DNA of 64,000 nucleotides from Paracoccaceae bacterium (GTDB taxonomy: Bacteria > Pseudomonadota > Alphaproteobacteria > Rhodobacterales > Rhodobacteraceae). Position numbers and translations under genes: made by a program. Within the stretch, counting starts at the first letter, position 1; every line of letters begins with the position of its first letter. The notes below the pieces were generated by a model that saw only the letters and a program-made list of their open reading frames with translations, was not told where the DNA came from and did not search any database. The DNA is taken from contig JAUYQR010000024.1 of assembly GCA_030697175.1 (NCBI GenBank), positions 1 through 64,000 on the forward strand. The letters run 5' to 3'. Shown one piece after another: positions 54,354 to 63,586 of this stretch.

Positions 54354-55430
54354 ATGAGCGAAACGCGCGCCGAAATACGCCTGCCGACGCAGGAGCTGCG
54401 CAACGACCTTCCCTTTTTCACCAAAACCTTGCGCATGCGGCTGGACATGATCTACCCAGCCGACAACCCCGAAGTAGCGGTGGTATCTGGTCACGGACTG
54501 CGATTGCGTATTGAAAAGGGCGCGCCGGAGGCACCTGGAACGCTGCGTATCCTGACCGATGACCCGGACGGTTTTGCAGGGGGCGCGCGCGCGCTGACCG
54601 CGCCGAACGGCACACGGATCGAGATCGACGAACTTGACCCGCCGTTGGTGATGCCGCGCACCGAGCACGCCTTTGTTGTGCGCCGCTTGGCAGATCAGGC
54701 GCCTTGGGTGATCGGACGCGCGGGGATGGAATATCGCGATCTGGTGCCGACGCGCCTTGGCGGGGCCATGATCGCAAGCCATATCCGGGTTCCAGACGGT
54801 CCGGTTCCTGACATGGTGCATTATCACAAGGTCGGCTTTCAGCTGATCTTCTGCGTCGCCGGATGGGTCGACGTGCTTTACGAGGATCAGGGCGATATTC
54901 GTCGGATCAATGCCGGTGACTGCTTTATCCAGCCGCCGGGCATCCGTCACAAGGTGCTGCATTCCGAAGGCGTGCAGGTCGTGGAAATCGGTGTGCCTGC
55001 CGACCACGTCACCGAGATCGACCACGAGATGACCTTGCCAACCCCGCATTTCCGCCCTGACCGAGAGTGGGACGGACAGAAGTTCGTGCACAACATCGGT
55101 CGGGAAGGCACTTTTCATCCGTACCGGATTCCGGGGTTCGAGGCGCGGGATACCACGATCAATGCTGCCACAAAGGGCGTGGCATCGGTGATGGTCGCGC
55201 GCCCGGTCGCAGAAGCACCCTGGACAGTGCATGATGGTGACATCCTGTTCAGCTTCGTCATGACCGGCGCTATGACTCTTGAGGGCGAGGGCAAGGAGCC
55301 TTACCGCCTGTCGCCCGGCGATGCGTTCGTCATCCCGCCGGGCATGGCGACCAGATACAGCGACGCCACACCAGACCTTGAACTGCTTGAGGTCTCGCTT
55401 CCGGCTAACCCGCCAACACGTCTGGTCTGA
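54354..55430 (+). CDS. Two-cupin protein of unknown function
   Basis: A 358-residue protein with two cupin barrels. The first has HYHKVGFQLIFCVAGWVDVL (metal-binding His pair near residue 160) and INAGDCFIQPPGIRHKVLHS; the second has HDGDILFSFVMTGAMTLEGE and LSPGDAFVIPPGMATRYSD, with fewer His ligands. This could be a dioxygenase or isomerase-like enzyme. The start has GAGGA six bases upstream; the frame extends upstream over maeB but without a suitable site. Only 60 bases separate it from cdd, so it probably belongs to the nucleoside salvage operon. Confidence 0.75.
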   Translation: MSETRAEIRLPTQELRNDLPFFTKTLRMRLDMIYPADNPEVAVVSGHGLRLRIEKGAPEAPGTLRILTDDPDGFAGGARALTAPNGTRIEIDELDPPLVMPRTEHAFVVRRLADQAPWVIGRAGMEYRDLVPTRLGGAMIASHIRVPDGPVPDMVHYHKVGFQLIFCVAGWVDVLYEDQGDIRRINAGDCFIQPPGIRHKVLHSEGVQVVEIGVPADHVTEIDHEMTLPTPHFRPDREWDGQKFVHNIGREGTFHPYRIPGFEARDTTINAATKGVASVMVARPVAEAPWTVHDGDILFSFVMTGAMTLEGEGKEPYRLSPGDAFVIPPGMATRYSDATPDLELLEVSLPANPPTRLV

Positions 55431-55490
55431 CGGCTTGCATAAGCTGGCCCCGAGGACCAAACTCTGCCCGCAAGGTCAGAAGGAGAAGCG

Positions 55491-55886
55491 ATGATGACGT
55501 TGTTGGACGCCGCGAAAGCGGTTCGCGAAAACGCCTATGCGCCCTATTCACGCTTCAAGGTGGGGGCGGCCCTGCGGGCGGCGTCCGGAACGATCTATGC
55601 GGGATGCAATGTCGAAAACGTGGCATATCCCGAAGGTACCTGCGCCGAGGCTGGGGCGATTGCGGCGATGGTTGCGGCTGGCGAAACCCGAATCATCGAG
55701 GCCCTGGTTATCGCAGACAGCCCGGACCCGGTTCCGCCCTGCGGTGGCTGCCGCCAGAAACTGGCCGAGTTTGCGGGCCAAGAGGTGACGGTCACACTTT
55801 GCACGACAGACGGGCAGGCACGAACCCTTACAGTTGGCGACCTGTTGCCCGGCGTCTTCACCGCTGCGCACATGGACCGGACATGA
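55491..55886 (+). CDS. cdd: Cytidine deaminase
   Basis: A 131-residue zinc enzyme deaminating cytidine and deoxycytidine to uridine forms. The catalytic motif is CAEAGAIAAMVAAG near residue 49, where the usual CAERxA has Ala for Arg, and PCGGCRQKLAEF near residue 82 supplies the zinc Cys pair. YAPYSRFKVGAALR and GCNVENVAYPEGTC are typical. AAGGAG is six bases before ATG 55491. Its stop overlaps deoA (ATGA). Confidence 0.94.
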   Translation: MMTLLDAAKAVRENAYAPYSRFKVGAALRAASGTIYAGCNVENVAYPEGTCAEAGAIAAMVAAGETRIIEALVIADSPDPVPPCGGCRQKLAEFAGQEVTVTLCTTDGQARTLTVGDLLPGVFTAAHMDRT

Positions 55887-57193
55887 CCGACGCCCGCAGC
55901 ATCATCGTTCGGCTGCGTGACGGGGGGCAGCCAACCGCCGATGAACTGGCCTGGTTCGCGCAAGGGCTGGCCTCTGGCGTGGTAACCGATGCGCAGGCCG
56001 GTGCGTTTGCAATGGCTGTGCTGTTGAGAGGTCTGGGCGAGGCGGGGCGCGTTGCCCTGACCCGGGGAATGCGTGACAGCGGCAAGGTGCTGGCATGGGA
56101 CATGCCGGGGCCGATTGTCGACAAGCATTCGACCGGCGGTATCGGCGACTGCGTCTCGCTTCTGTTGGCGCCAGCCCTCGCCGCCTGTGGGGCCTATGTC
56201 CCGATGATTTCTGGCCGCGGGCTGGGGCATACCGGTGGGACGCTGGACAAGCTGGAGGCTATTCCCGGCTTCAGAACCGGCCTGACGGAAGATGCCCTGC
56301 GCGTGCAGTTGAAGGACATCCGCTGTGCGATCGTTGCTGCCAGCGCCGAAATTGCACCTGCAGACAAACGGCTTTATGCCATCCGTGACGTTTCGGGCAC
56401 GGTGGAAAGCGTCGATCTGATCACCGCGTCGATCCTGTCGAAGAAACTGGCGGCCGGGCTTGAAGCTCTGGTGCTTGACGTGAAATGCGGGTCCGGCGCG
56501 TTCATGAAAACGCCGGAACGGGCCGAAGAACTTGCCCGCGCGCTGGTTGCCACCGCGCAAGGTGCGGGCTGCATGACGTCGGCCTTGATCACTGACATGA
56601 GCCAACCCCTCGCTACGGCCGCTGGCAACGCGCTGGAAGTCATCGAAGTGATGGAGACGCTGACGGGAACGTCGGTCAACACAGCCCTGTGGGATCTGAC
56701 GGCCGCGTTGGGAGGCGAGGCTTTGGCCTTGGCAGGCTTGGCTGCCGACCCAGAGGATGGGGCAGGGCGGATCGCGCAGGCGCTTGAATCCGGTGCCGCA
56801 GCCGAAATCTTTGGCCGCATGGTGGCGGCACAGGGTGGCCCGCAGGATTTTGTCGAGCGGTGGCCGGATCGCTTGCCTTCAGCGCCGGTGGTGATGGAAG
56901 TTCCGGCGCTCGCCGACGGTTTTATCGCAGCAATAGACGGCGAGGCGCTGGGGCATGCGGTGGTCCATCTTGGCGGTGGGCGATTGCGTGAAGGCGACAA
57001 GCTGAACCTTTCGGTCGGGTTGTCCGATCTGGCTGGACTGGGCGAAGAAGCAGGGGCAGGCGTGCCAATTGCGATGGTTCATGCGGCGACCGAAGACGCG
57101 GCCCGTGCCGCCGTTCGGGCCGTTCAGGCGGCCTACCGCATCAGCGACGCGGCGCCGGACGAGCCGGCGCTTGTGCTGAAGAGGATCGCCTGA
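55883..57193 (+). CDS. deoA: Thymidine phosphorylase
   Basis: A 436-residue enzyme releasing thymine or uracil from deoxyribonucleosides by phosphorolysis. The signature KHSTGGIGDCVSLLLAP is near residue 80, SGRGLGHTGGTLDKLEAIPG near 113 and the C-terminal pyrimidine nucleoside phosphorylase domain follows. It overlaps cdd by four bases and deoB by one (TGATG). The deoxyribose 1-phosphate produced is the substrate of DeoB. Confidence 0.96.
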   Translation: MTDARSIIVRLRDGGQPTADELAWFAQGLASGVVTDAQAGAFAMAVLLRGLGEAGRVALTRGMRDSGKVLAWDMPGPIVDKHSTGGIGDCVSLLLAPALAACGAYVPMISGRGLGHTGGTLDKLEAIPGFRTGLTEDALRVQLKDIRCAIVAASAEIAPADKRLYAIRDVSGTVESVDLITASILSKKLAAGLEALVLDVKCGSGAFMKTPERAEELARALVATAQGAGCMTSALITDMSQPLATAAGNALEVIEVMETLTGTSVNTALWDLTAALGGEALALAGLAADPEDGAGRIAQALESGAAAEIFGRMVAAQGGPQDFVERWPDRLPSAPVVMEVPALADGFIAAIDGEALGHAVVHLGGGRLREGDKLNLSVGLSDLAGLGEEAGAGVPIAMVHAATEDAARAAVRAVQAAYRISDAAPDEPALVLKRIA

Positions 57194-58389
57194 TGCCGCG
57201 GGCATTTCTGATCGTGATGGATTCTGTCGGCTGTGGCGGCGCGCCGGATGCCGACCGTTTCGGCGACGCCGGATCAAACACGCTCGGTCATATTGCCGAA
57301 GCCTGCGCCAGCGGCAGGGCCGACGTGGGCCGCAAGGGGCCGTTGCGGGTGCCACTGCTGGACGGTCTTGGACTTGGGGCCGCCATCAGGCTGGCATCTG
57401 GTCTGGCTGCTCCGGGTTTGGGTTCCGAACCGCACGGCATGTGGGGTGCCGCCACGGAGGTCAGCAACGGCAAGGATACACCTTCGGGCCACTGGGAACT
57501 GGCAGGTGTTCCGGTTCCGTGGGACTGGACGTATTTCCCCCACACCATTCCGGCGTTTCCGGATGACATTGTCACCGAGGTCTGTCGGCTGGCGGGCTCC
57601 GACGGGATATTGGGCAATTGCCATGCGTCAGGAATCCCGATCATTGCCGAACATGTCGAAGCGCACCTGAGGACGGGTTGGCCGATCTGTTACACATCGG
57701 CCGATTCCGTGTTTCAAATCGCGGCGCATGAAGAGGCGTTCGGGTTGGAGCGTTTGCTCAAGCTGTGTGCCGATCTTGCCCCGATGCTGCACGCACGCAA
57801 GGTCGGGCGGGTCATTGCCCGGCCCTTTACAGGCACCCCCGACAATTTCAAACGCACCGCAAACCGCAAGGATTTCGCCATCGCACCGCCGTCACCAACG
57901 TTGCTGGATTGGGCGGCGGCAGATGGACGGGCCACGCACGCCGTCGGCAAGATCGGCGACATCTTCTCGATGAGCGGGATCGGTTTCCTGCACAAGGGCA
58001 AGAGCGATGCAGATCTTTTCGACCATCTGATCAGCCTTGGCAGCGAAGCCGAGCCGGGGTCGCTGACCTTCGCCAACTTTGTCGAGTTTGACACGCTGTA
58101 CGGACATCCGCGCGACGTGGCGGGGTATGCCCGCGCGCTGGAATGGTTCGACGCCCGCCTGCCGGACTTTCTCGCCATGCTCGGCCCTGACGATCTGGTG
58201 ATCTTCACGGCCGACCACGGCAATGACCCCACCTTCCGTGGAACCGAACACACGCGCGAACGCGTGCCGGTCGTCGGTTTTGGTGCTGGAACCAAGGCAA
58301 TCGGTCAGGTGGGCTTCACCGATGTTGCCGCCTCAATCGCGACGTATCTTGGCCTTTCCACAACCGGCCCCGGAAGGAGCTTTCTGTGA
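57193..58389 (+). CDS. deoB: Phosphopentomutase
   Basis: A 398-residue metal-dependent mutase converting (deoxy)ribose 1-phosphate to 5-phosphate. The N-terminal RAFLIVMDSVGCGGAPDA, the phosphorylated Thr in NGKDTPSGHWEL and the C-terminal FTADHGNDPTFRGTEHTRE are the family signatures. It lies between deoA and add with overlaps on both sides; no deoC was seen in the window. Confidence 0.96.
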   Translation: MPRAFLIVMDSVGCGGAPDADRFGDAGSNTLGHIAEACASGRADVGRKGPLRVPLLDGLGLGAAIRLASGLAAPGLGSEPHGMWGAATEVSNGKDTPSGHWELAGVPVPWDWTYFPHTIPAFPDDIVTEVCRLAGSDGILGNCHASGIPIIAEHVEAHLRTGWPICYTSADSVFQIAAHEEAFGLERLLKLCADLAPMLHARKVGRVIARPFTGTPDNFKRTANRKDFAIAPPSPTLLDWAAADGRATHAVGKIGDIFSMSGIGFLHKGKSDADLFDHLISLGSEAEPGSLTFANFVEFDTLYGHPRDVAGYARALEWFDARLPDFLAMLGPDDLVIFTADHGNDPTFRGTEHTRERVPVVGFGAGTKAIGQVGFTDVAASIATYLGLSTTGPGRSFL

Positions 58390-59378
58390 ACGTCTCCAAC
58401 GTGCCAAAGGTCGAACTGCACCTGCATCTGGAAGGTGCGGCACCGCCTGCCTTCATTCGCGGGCTGGCGCGTGAGAAGAAGATGGACCTTGGCGGCCTGT
58501 TCAGCGAAAGCGGGGCGTACCGCTACAAGGATTTCTGGGATTTCCTCAAAGTCTACGAAGCTGCCACCAGCACCCTGCAACGGCCCGAGGATTACCATCG
58601 GCTTGTTCTGGCGGTGCTTGAGGAATCGGCTGCCAGCGGTGTCGTCTACTCCGAGACGTTCCTGTCGCCGGATTTTTGTGGCGGGCGCGATCTTGGGGCT
58701 TGGCGCGAATACCTGCACGCGATGCGCGAAGCGGCGGATCAGGCGGAACGCCAGTTCGGCATCACCTTGCGCGGCGTCGTGACCTGCATCCGCCATTTCG
58801 GGCCCGAAAAGGCCCGCCAGACAGCGCGGTGCGCAGCGGAAACGGCGGGTGACTGGATCGTCGGTTTCGGGATTGCCGGCGACGAAAAGGTTGGCCAGCC
58901 AAAGGATTTCCGTTGGTCCTTCGACCTTGCGCGCGAAGCCGGGCTGCGGCTGACGGCGCATGCCGGCGAATGGGGCGGACCGGAGAGTGTGCGCGCCGCC
59001 CTGAACGATCTTGCGGTAGAACGGATCGGTCACGGCGTGCGGGCCATCGAGGATCTTGCGCTGGTCGACGAACTGGCCGAACGGGGCGTGGTGCTGGAGG
59101 TCTGTCCGGGTTCCAACGTGGCCTTGGGGCTTTACCCGACGTTCCGCGATCATCCCATCGGTGCAATGTTCGATCGTGGGGTGAAGGTGACGATATCGAC
59201 GGACGATCCGCCCTTTTTCCACACCACGATGGCGCGCGAATATGACGAGTTGCACCGGGCCTTCGATTGGGACGAGGGCGTCTTTGAAAAGATCGCCCGC
59301 ACCTCGCTTGACGCGGCCTTCTGCGATGATGATACCAAGTCGAAAATCCGCGCCAAGTTGGAGCCTGTCGATGCTTGA
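58386..59378 (+). CDS. add: Adenosine deaminase
   Basis: A 330-residue zinc enzyme converting adenosine to inosine. Motifs: [10 protein letters not shown] near residue 9 (zinc His pair), [11 protein letters not shown] near residue 196 with the catalytic Glu, and [11 protein letters not shown] near residue 278 with the metal Asp. A GTG start within the deoB stop (GTGA overlap) is the only fitting start. It overlaps upp by eight bases. Confidence 0.95.
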   Translation: MNVSNVPKVELHLHLEGAAPPAFIRGLAREKKMDLGGLFSESGAYRYKDFWDFLKVYEAATSTLQRPEDYHRLVLAVLEESAASGVVYSETFLSPDFCGGRDLGAWREYLHAMREAADQAERQFGITLRGVVTCIRHFGPEKARQTARCAAETAGDWIVGFGIAGDEKVGQPKDFRWSFDLAREAGLRLTAHAGEWGGPESVRAALNDLAVERIGHGVRAIEDLALVDELAERGVVLEVCPGSNVALGLYPTFRDHPIGAMFDRGVKVTISTDDPPFFHTTMAREYDELHRAFDWDEGVFEKIARTSLDAAFCDDDTKSKIRAKLEPVDA

Positions 59379-60003
59379 TCACCTGACCGTCGTTTCGCAC
59401 CCTCTGGTGCAGCACAAGCTGACCTTGATGCGCGAAAAGGATACGTCGACCGCGTCGTTTCGCAAACTCTTGCGCGAGATCAGCCTGCTGCTGGCCTATG
59501 AGGTGACCCGCGAGCTGCCAATGACCACGAAGCGGATAGAAACGCCTCTGGAGGAAATGGATTCCCCGGTCATCGAGGGCAAGAAACTGGCGCTGGTGTC
59601 GATCCTGCGGGCGGGAAACGGGCTTTTGGACGGGATTCTGGAACTGATCCCGGCGGCACGTGTGGGGTTCGTCGGGCTTTACCGCGACCCTGAAACGCTG
59701 CAGCCGGTGCAGTATTACTGCAAGCTGCCAGACCACATGGAGGACCGCATCAGCATCGTCGTGGACCCGATGCTGGCAACCGGAAATTCTTCGGCTGCGG
59801 CGATATCCCTGCTGAAGCAGGCGGGTGCCAAGGAAATCCGGTTTCTCTGCCTGCTCGCCGCGCCAGAAGGTATCGCGCGGATGAAGGCAAGCCACCCGGA
59901 TGTTCCGATCGTGACTGCCGCCGTCGACAGTCATCTGAACGACCACGGCTACATCGTGCCGGGGTTGGGCGATGCGGGCGACAGGATGTTTGGAACCAAG
60001 TAG
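59371..60003 (+). CDS. upp: Uracil phosphoribosyltransferase
   Basis: A 210-residue salvage enzyme making UMP from uracil and PRPP. The PRPP loop is [15 protein letters not shown] near residue 130, with [13 protein letters not shown] and [14 protein letters not shown] (uracil-binding end) also present. The start ATG 59371 lies in the last codons of add. It ends the operon of cdd-deoA-deoB-add-upp. Confidence 0.97.
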   Translation: MLDHLTVVSHPLVQHKLTLMREKDTSTASFRKLLREISLLLAYEVTRELPMTTKRIETPLEEMDSPVIEGKKLALVSILRAGNGLLDGILELIPAARVGFVGLYRDPETLQPVQYYCKLPDHMEDRISIVVDPMLATGNSSAAAISLLKQAGAKEIRFLCLLAAPEGIARMKASHPDVPIVTAAVDSHLNDHGYIVPGLGDAGDRMFGTK

Positions 60004-60067
60004 CACGACCACGGCCGCCTTGGCGCGGCGGAGACGGCAAGGGCGCAGTCAGGTGGGGCAATCTAAC

Positions 60068-60610
60068 GTGAAACTTGGTCTTGCTTTGCTGTGTGCCTTC
60101 TTGGCGGTAGCCTCGATCGTCGGCGCGCGGGATCTGAAGCGACCGGCTGAAATGCCGCCCGCCTCATTCGAGGGGCAGCAGTATGTCGATAGCGCTGGCT
60201 GCCTGTTTCTGCGCGCTGGCACCAAAAAAGAACGCATTTGGATTCCGCGCGTAGCACGCGACGGGTCTCTGCTTTGCGGTTATCCGCCCTCTGGCCGCCG
60301 GGTGTCGATTGCGGGCGAGGCGTTGGCTCCCGCCGCTCCAACCGTGCAAGACGAAGGTTCTGTGCCGCAAGGTGCAGCGGACGCGACAATGGTAGCAATC
60401 GGAAGTTTTTCCAGGATCGAGAACGCGGATAGGGCCGAACGAACGATCACCGAGCTTGGCTTGCCGATCACGCGCCGACAGGTGTTGCGCAACGGGCTGC
60501 AACTGACCTCGATCTTTGCCGGACCGTTTGAAAACGCGGCTTCGGCCCGTGCGGCATTGGCGACGGTCCGGTCAGCGGGCTTTTCCGACGCGATGCTGAT
60601 CTTGCCCTAG
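60068..60610 (+). CDS. SPOR-domain protein
   Basis: A 180-residue exported or membrane-anchored protein with an N-terminal hydrophobic segment (KLGLALLCAFLAVASIVGAR). The C-terminal 75 residues look like a SPOR domain (VAIGSFSRIENADRAERTI to the end, with IFAGPFENAASARAAL), which in other proteins binds denuded peptidoglycan at the septum. The GTG at 60068 is preferred because the signal starts there. A Cys-containing middle part (AGCLFLRAGTKKERIWIPRV) is of unknown role. Confidence 0.8.
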   Translation: MKLGLALLCAFLAVASIVGARDLKRPAEMPPASFEGQQYVDSAGCLFLRAGTKKERIWIPRVARDGSLLCGYPPSGRRVSIAGEALAPAAPTVQDEGSVPQGAADATMVAIGSFSRIENADRAERTITELGLPITRRQVLRNGLQLTSIFAGPFENAASARAALATVRSAGFSDAMLILP

Positions 60611-60615
60611 GGGGG

Positions 60616-61638
60616 TCAGTTCGTGCAGATCGCCTGAAGTGCGACCCAATCGTCGTCAGGGATCAGAGGCGTCGGCGACAGCCCCTTGTAGGGATCGTTT
60701 GCCACAAGGCCGGCAGCCGCCTTGCCGTCAGGGTCAACCGACAGCGCATAGGGCGTGGCTGGGATCTGGGCCTGCTCGAAGGCGGCCAGCACGCGGGTAT
60801 CTGCGGGTGGCGTGGGCGTTCTCTGAAGCAAGACCTCGCCGTAGCCTTGCAGCGCCGCCAGCGGCAAGTCGCCGGTCGTCAAAAGCTGAAACGTGGCGCG
60901 CAGCCCGACGTGATCCAAAAGCGCAATCATCGGGTCGGCGTCCTTCTTGCGCAGACCTTCAACCAGCGCGGTGCCGGCCAGAGCCTCGGGGCCTTTCGAA
61001 CTTTCGGCAAGTGCGCGTGGCAAGACGATAACATCGCCCGGCAAGCTGAGCGGTCGGTCGACCCCTTCTGGCAGGATGTAAAGGATTGGAGTGTCGACGG
61101 GGCCAAACACGCGCTCTGCGATCCCTGCCAGCGCGCTCAACCCCAGTTGGTTGTCACAGGGCGTTCCGGTCAGGCGGGTCAGGTCGTCCAGCACGGTCTG
61201 CCCGATCTCGGCGCGCTTTGCCGCCGGAATGACCGAGGCGGTGTGCGCCACCAGCGCACCCGGCACCCAGAACGCGCCGAGGGCAAGAATTGAAACCGTG
61301 GCCGCGCTCAGCAATGCGCCCCGCAAACGTCCCGGGCGCGCCGTGGCTGCCTTTACCGCGCCCTGAACCGCTTCAAGGGCTGCGATCATGTCCGGTTCGT
61401 CTAGTTCCAGCGTCTCTGTCGCATCGGCGCCTGGGGAAAACACCGCTGGCATTTCGCCCGGGTTGGTCCGTTCGACGGCGGGCAGCGACCAGTGACTGAT
61501 GGCAACGCTGCTTTTGGGATCGCTCAGGATAAGCGTCGCGTCCCCGAACTGGACAAGCACCTCACGACGCTGGTCCTCGGGCGCTTCGCGCCAGAGGCCG
61601 GTGCATTCCAGCCGTTGATACCGTTTCAGCGCCGTCAT
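60616..61638 (-). CDS. Hypothetical protein with one membrane helix and a periplasmic domain
   Basis: A 340-residue protein. Residues 1-110 are cytosolic, then one hydrophobic segment (LLSAATVSILALGAFWVPGA) and a C-terminal domain with VDTPILYILPEGVDRPLSLPG-like sequence split around GDVIVLPRALAESS. That pattern, a TPGxxVxxxR-like peptidase region without an HExxH motif, recalls degenerate peptidase-like domains. The start at 61638 (MTALKRYQ) is chosen over a longer frame. I do not recognise the family with confidence; it converges with the SPOR gene. Confidence 0.65.
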   Translation of the reverse strand: MTALKRYQRLECTGLWREAPEDQRREVLVQFGDATLILSDPKSSVAISHWSLPAVERTNPGEMPAVFSPGADATETLELDEPDMIAALEAVQGAVKAATARPGRLRGALLSAATVSILALGAFWVPGALVAHTASVIPAAKRAEIGQTVLDDLTRLTGTPCDNQLGLSALAGIAERVFGPVDTPILYILPEGVDRPLSLPGDVIVLPRALAESSKGPEALAGTALVEGLRKKDADPMIALLDHVGLRATFQLLTTGDLPLAALQGYGEVLLQRTPTPPADTRVLAAFEQAQIPATPYALSVDPDGKAAAGLVANDPYKGLSPTPLIPDDDWVALQAICTN

Positions 61639-61803
61639 CTGGCGATTTGTCTCTGCCTGCTTCAAGGAACCATAGCCCGTGCATCGAGGAGCCACAATCG
61701 CCCGCGCCCTTACGGTCTGCCAGCTTGGCGGTTTCGTCCGAATTTTGCGGCCGGCGTCGCAATCAGGCGCGAGTCGAAGGCGCGCCAGCCTTAGTCAGAA
61801 GGC

Positions 61804-62769
61804 ATGACCGACACATCCCTTACAGCCGGCGCCAGCCATAACCGAACGCTGGCCGCCGCTGCCGCGGTGCTTGGCTATGCGATGATCATCGGCTTCACCG
61901 ACAATTTTGTGCGCGTGATCGCCGAAGATTTCGGGCTTTGGCAGTTTCATGCAATGCGGTCTGCGATGGCGCTGGTCTTGCTTTCCGTGCTGGCGGTTGG
62001 CCTTGGCATGCGGCTTCGGCCGAAAAGCCTGGGCGCGGTGGCGTTCCGTTCGATCACACATGGCCTTGCGATGTTGATCTACTTCGGGGCGTTGGCGTTT
62101 CTTCCGGTGGCACAGGTCGCGGCAGGTCTGTTCACCGCGCCGATCTTCGTGCTTTTGATCCAGCGGTTCACGCTTGGCCGCCAGATTGGCCTCCTGCAGG
62201 TGTCCGCCGTTGCAATCGGATTCCTTGGCGTCGTGCTGGTGCTGGGTCCGTCGGCCCTTTCGGGGGCCACGCTTGCGGCGGTGCTGCCTGTCCTGTCCGG
62301 TGCGCTTTACGCCGTCGGCAACATCGCCACGCGGGAGATGTGCGCCGAAGAAACTGCGGAAACCATGCTTGCGGGGTTCTTTGTCGTTCTTGGCGTGTTC
62401 GGTCTGGTCGGAATGGCCGTGCTGGCGCTTGCGCCAATCGTCGCAGTCGAAGGGGCCGACGGCTTCATCCTGCGCGGCGCGGCTTGGCCCGATGCCACGT
62501 TCCTGTGGTGGACCTTTGTTCAGGCATCCGGCTCGCTGCTGGGGGTCGGGTTGATCATCAAGGCCTATCAGCTTGCCGAAGCGTCGCGCGTGTCGGTGTT
62601 CGAATACGTGATCCTGCCCTGCTCGGCGGCCTGGGGATGGGTGCTGTGGAGCGAAACGCTGACGGCAGGCGCGATTGCGGGAATGGCAATGATCGCCCTG
62701 GCCGGCGTGCTGGTTTCGCGTCAGCCCTCCACCGCTTCTCGCCAGTGGCGGCGGCACAGCGACACATAA
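61804..62769 (+). CDS. EamA/DMT-family transporter
   Basis: A 321-residue membrane protein with ten hydrophobic segments in two five-helix EamA halves. The first half has GFTDNFVRVIAEDFGLWQFH and RSAMALVLLSVLAVG; the second has VFEYVILPCSAAWGWVLWSE, a typical helix of the family. It exports or imports a small metabolite; the substrate is unknown. Its last 49 bases overlap the end of the convergent tdk gene. Confidence 0.9.
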   Translation: MTDTSLTAGASHNRTLAAAAAVLGYAMIIGFTDNFVRVIAEDFGLWQFHAMRSAMALVLLSVLAVGLGMRLRPKSLGAVAFRSITHGLAMLIYFGALAFLPVAQVAAGLFTAPIFVLLIQRFTLGRQIGLLQVSAVAIGFLGVVLVLGPSALSGATLAAVLPVLSGALYAVGNIATREMCAEETAETMLAGFFVVLGVFGLVGMAVLALAPIVAVEGADGFILRGAAWPDATFLWWTFVQASGSLLGVGLIIKAYQLAEASRVSVFEYVILPCSAAWGWVLWSETLTAGAIAGMAMIALAGVLVSRQPSTASRQWRRHSDT

Positions 62770-63299
62770 GTTTCGTTTCCGCCGATCACCACCTGATCGC
62801 CCTCTTTCAGCGCCTTGCCGTCGGGGCCGCGGCGGATGACCATGGCGGCCTTCTTGCCGCAATGACAGATTGTTCGCACTTCTCGCATTTCGTCGGCCCA
62901 AGCCAGCAAGGCTGCCGACCCGGGAAATAGGTTGCCCTGGAAATCGACGCGCAGACCGTAACACATGACCGGAACACCCAGATCGTCCACCGCACAGGCA
63001 AGTTGCCAAACCTGTTCCTTGGTCAGGAACTGGGCTTCGTCGATGAAGACACAGGCGACCGGACCGGCCGCGAACCGTGACTTGAGCCGGGCGCAAAGGT
63101 CATCGGACGGTGCAAAGGTATCGGCAGGTTCCCCAATTCCGATGCGGCTGGCGATGCGGCCTTCGCCTGCGCGGTTGTCGAACTGCGCGGTGATCAGATA
63201 GGTCGCCATCCCGCGTTCGCGGTAGTTGTGGGATGCCTGAAGCAGCAAGGTCGACTTGCCTGCGTTCATCGTGGAAAAGTGGAAATAGAGCTTCGCCAT
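62721..63299 (-). CDS. tdk: Thymidine kinase (type II)
   Basis: A 192-residue enzyme that phosphorylates thymidine to dTMP with ATP. The P-loop is STMNAGKST (9-17), the Walker B-like catalytic region is CVFIDEAQFLTKEQV and the zinc-binding Cys residues are in ICHCGKKA and the C-terminal CRRHW. ATG 63299 is used because it begins at the usual MAKLYFHFSTM; the frame is open upstream across the structured intergenic region. It complements the nucleoside salvage genes at 55-60 kb. Confidence 0.96.
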   Translation of the reverse strand: MAKLYFHFSTMNAGKSTLLLQASHNYRERGMATYLITAQFDNRAGEGRIASRIGIGEPADTFAPSDDLCARLKSRFAAGPVACVFIDEAQFLTKEQVWQLACAVDDLGVPVMCYGLRVDFQGNLFPGSAALLAWADEMREVRTICHCGKKAAMVIRRGPDGKALKEGDQVVIGGNETYVSLCRRHWREAVEG

Positions 63300-63370
63300 G
63301 TTGACAGCACGCCTAACGTATCCAGCCGCCAAAGCGCAAGGCAGCGTGTCGTCCAAGACGTGGTTACAAA

Positions 63371-63502
63371 GACCCGCCGCCGAACGACGGAGTCCCGCCG
63401 TGGCCGCCCGAAGTGTAAGCGGCGTGACGGCGGGTCCCCACCCATGCCGATGCTGGGGACATCGGCCACTCGTGACAGTTCCGAACACTCGGAACGTCTT
63501 TA
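63371..63502 (+). ncRNA. Candidate structured RNA ending in a terminator-like hairpin
   Basis: GACCCGCC (63371-63378) can pair with GGCGGGTC (63429-63436), and alternatively CCCGCCGT (63394-63401) pairs with ACGGCGGG (63427-63434), extended by GCCGC/GCGGC (63403-63407, 63419-63423). GCCGATG/CATCGGC (63446-63452, 63460-63466) follows, and then GTTCCGA/TCGGAAC (63478-63484, 63489-63495) with GAC/GTC outside and TTTAT after it. Expression is not shown and I cannot match it to a known RNA family. Confidence 0.4.
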
Positions 63503-63586
63503 TCAATGACAAAGCCTTGCGACCCCATTAATGGGAAAAATCGTAGCGATTTCCCCACCGCTCGCCGTTGGGACAGTGGAGCGAAC

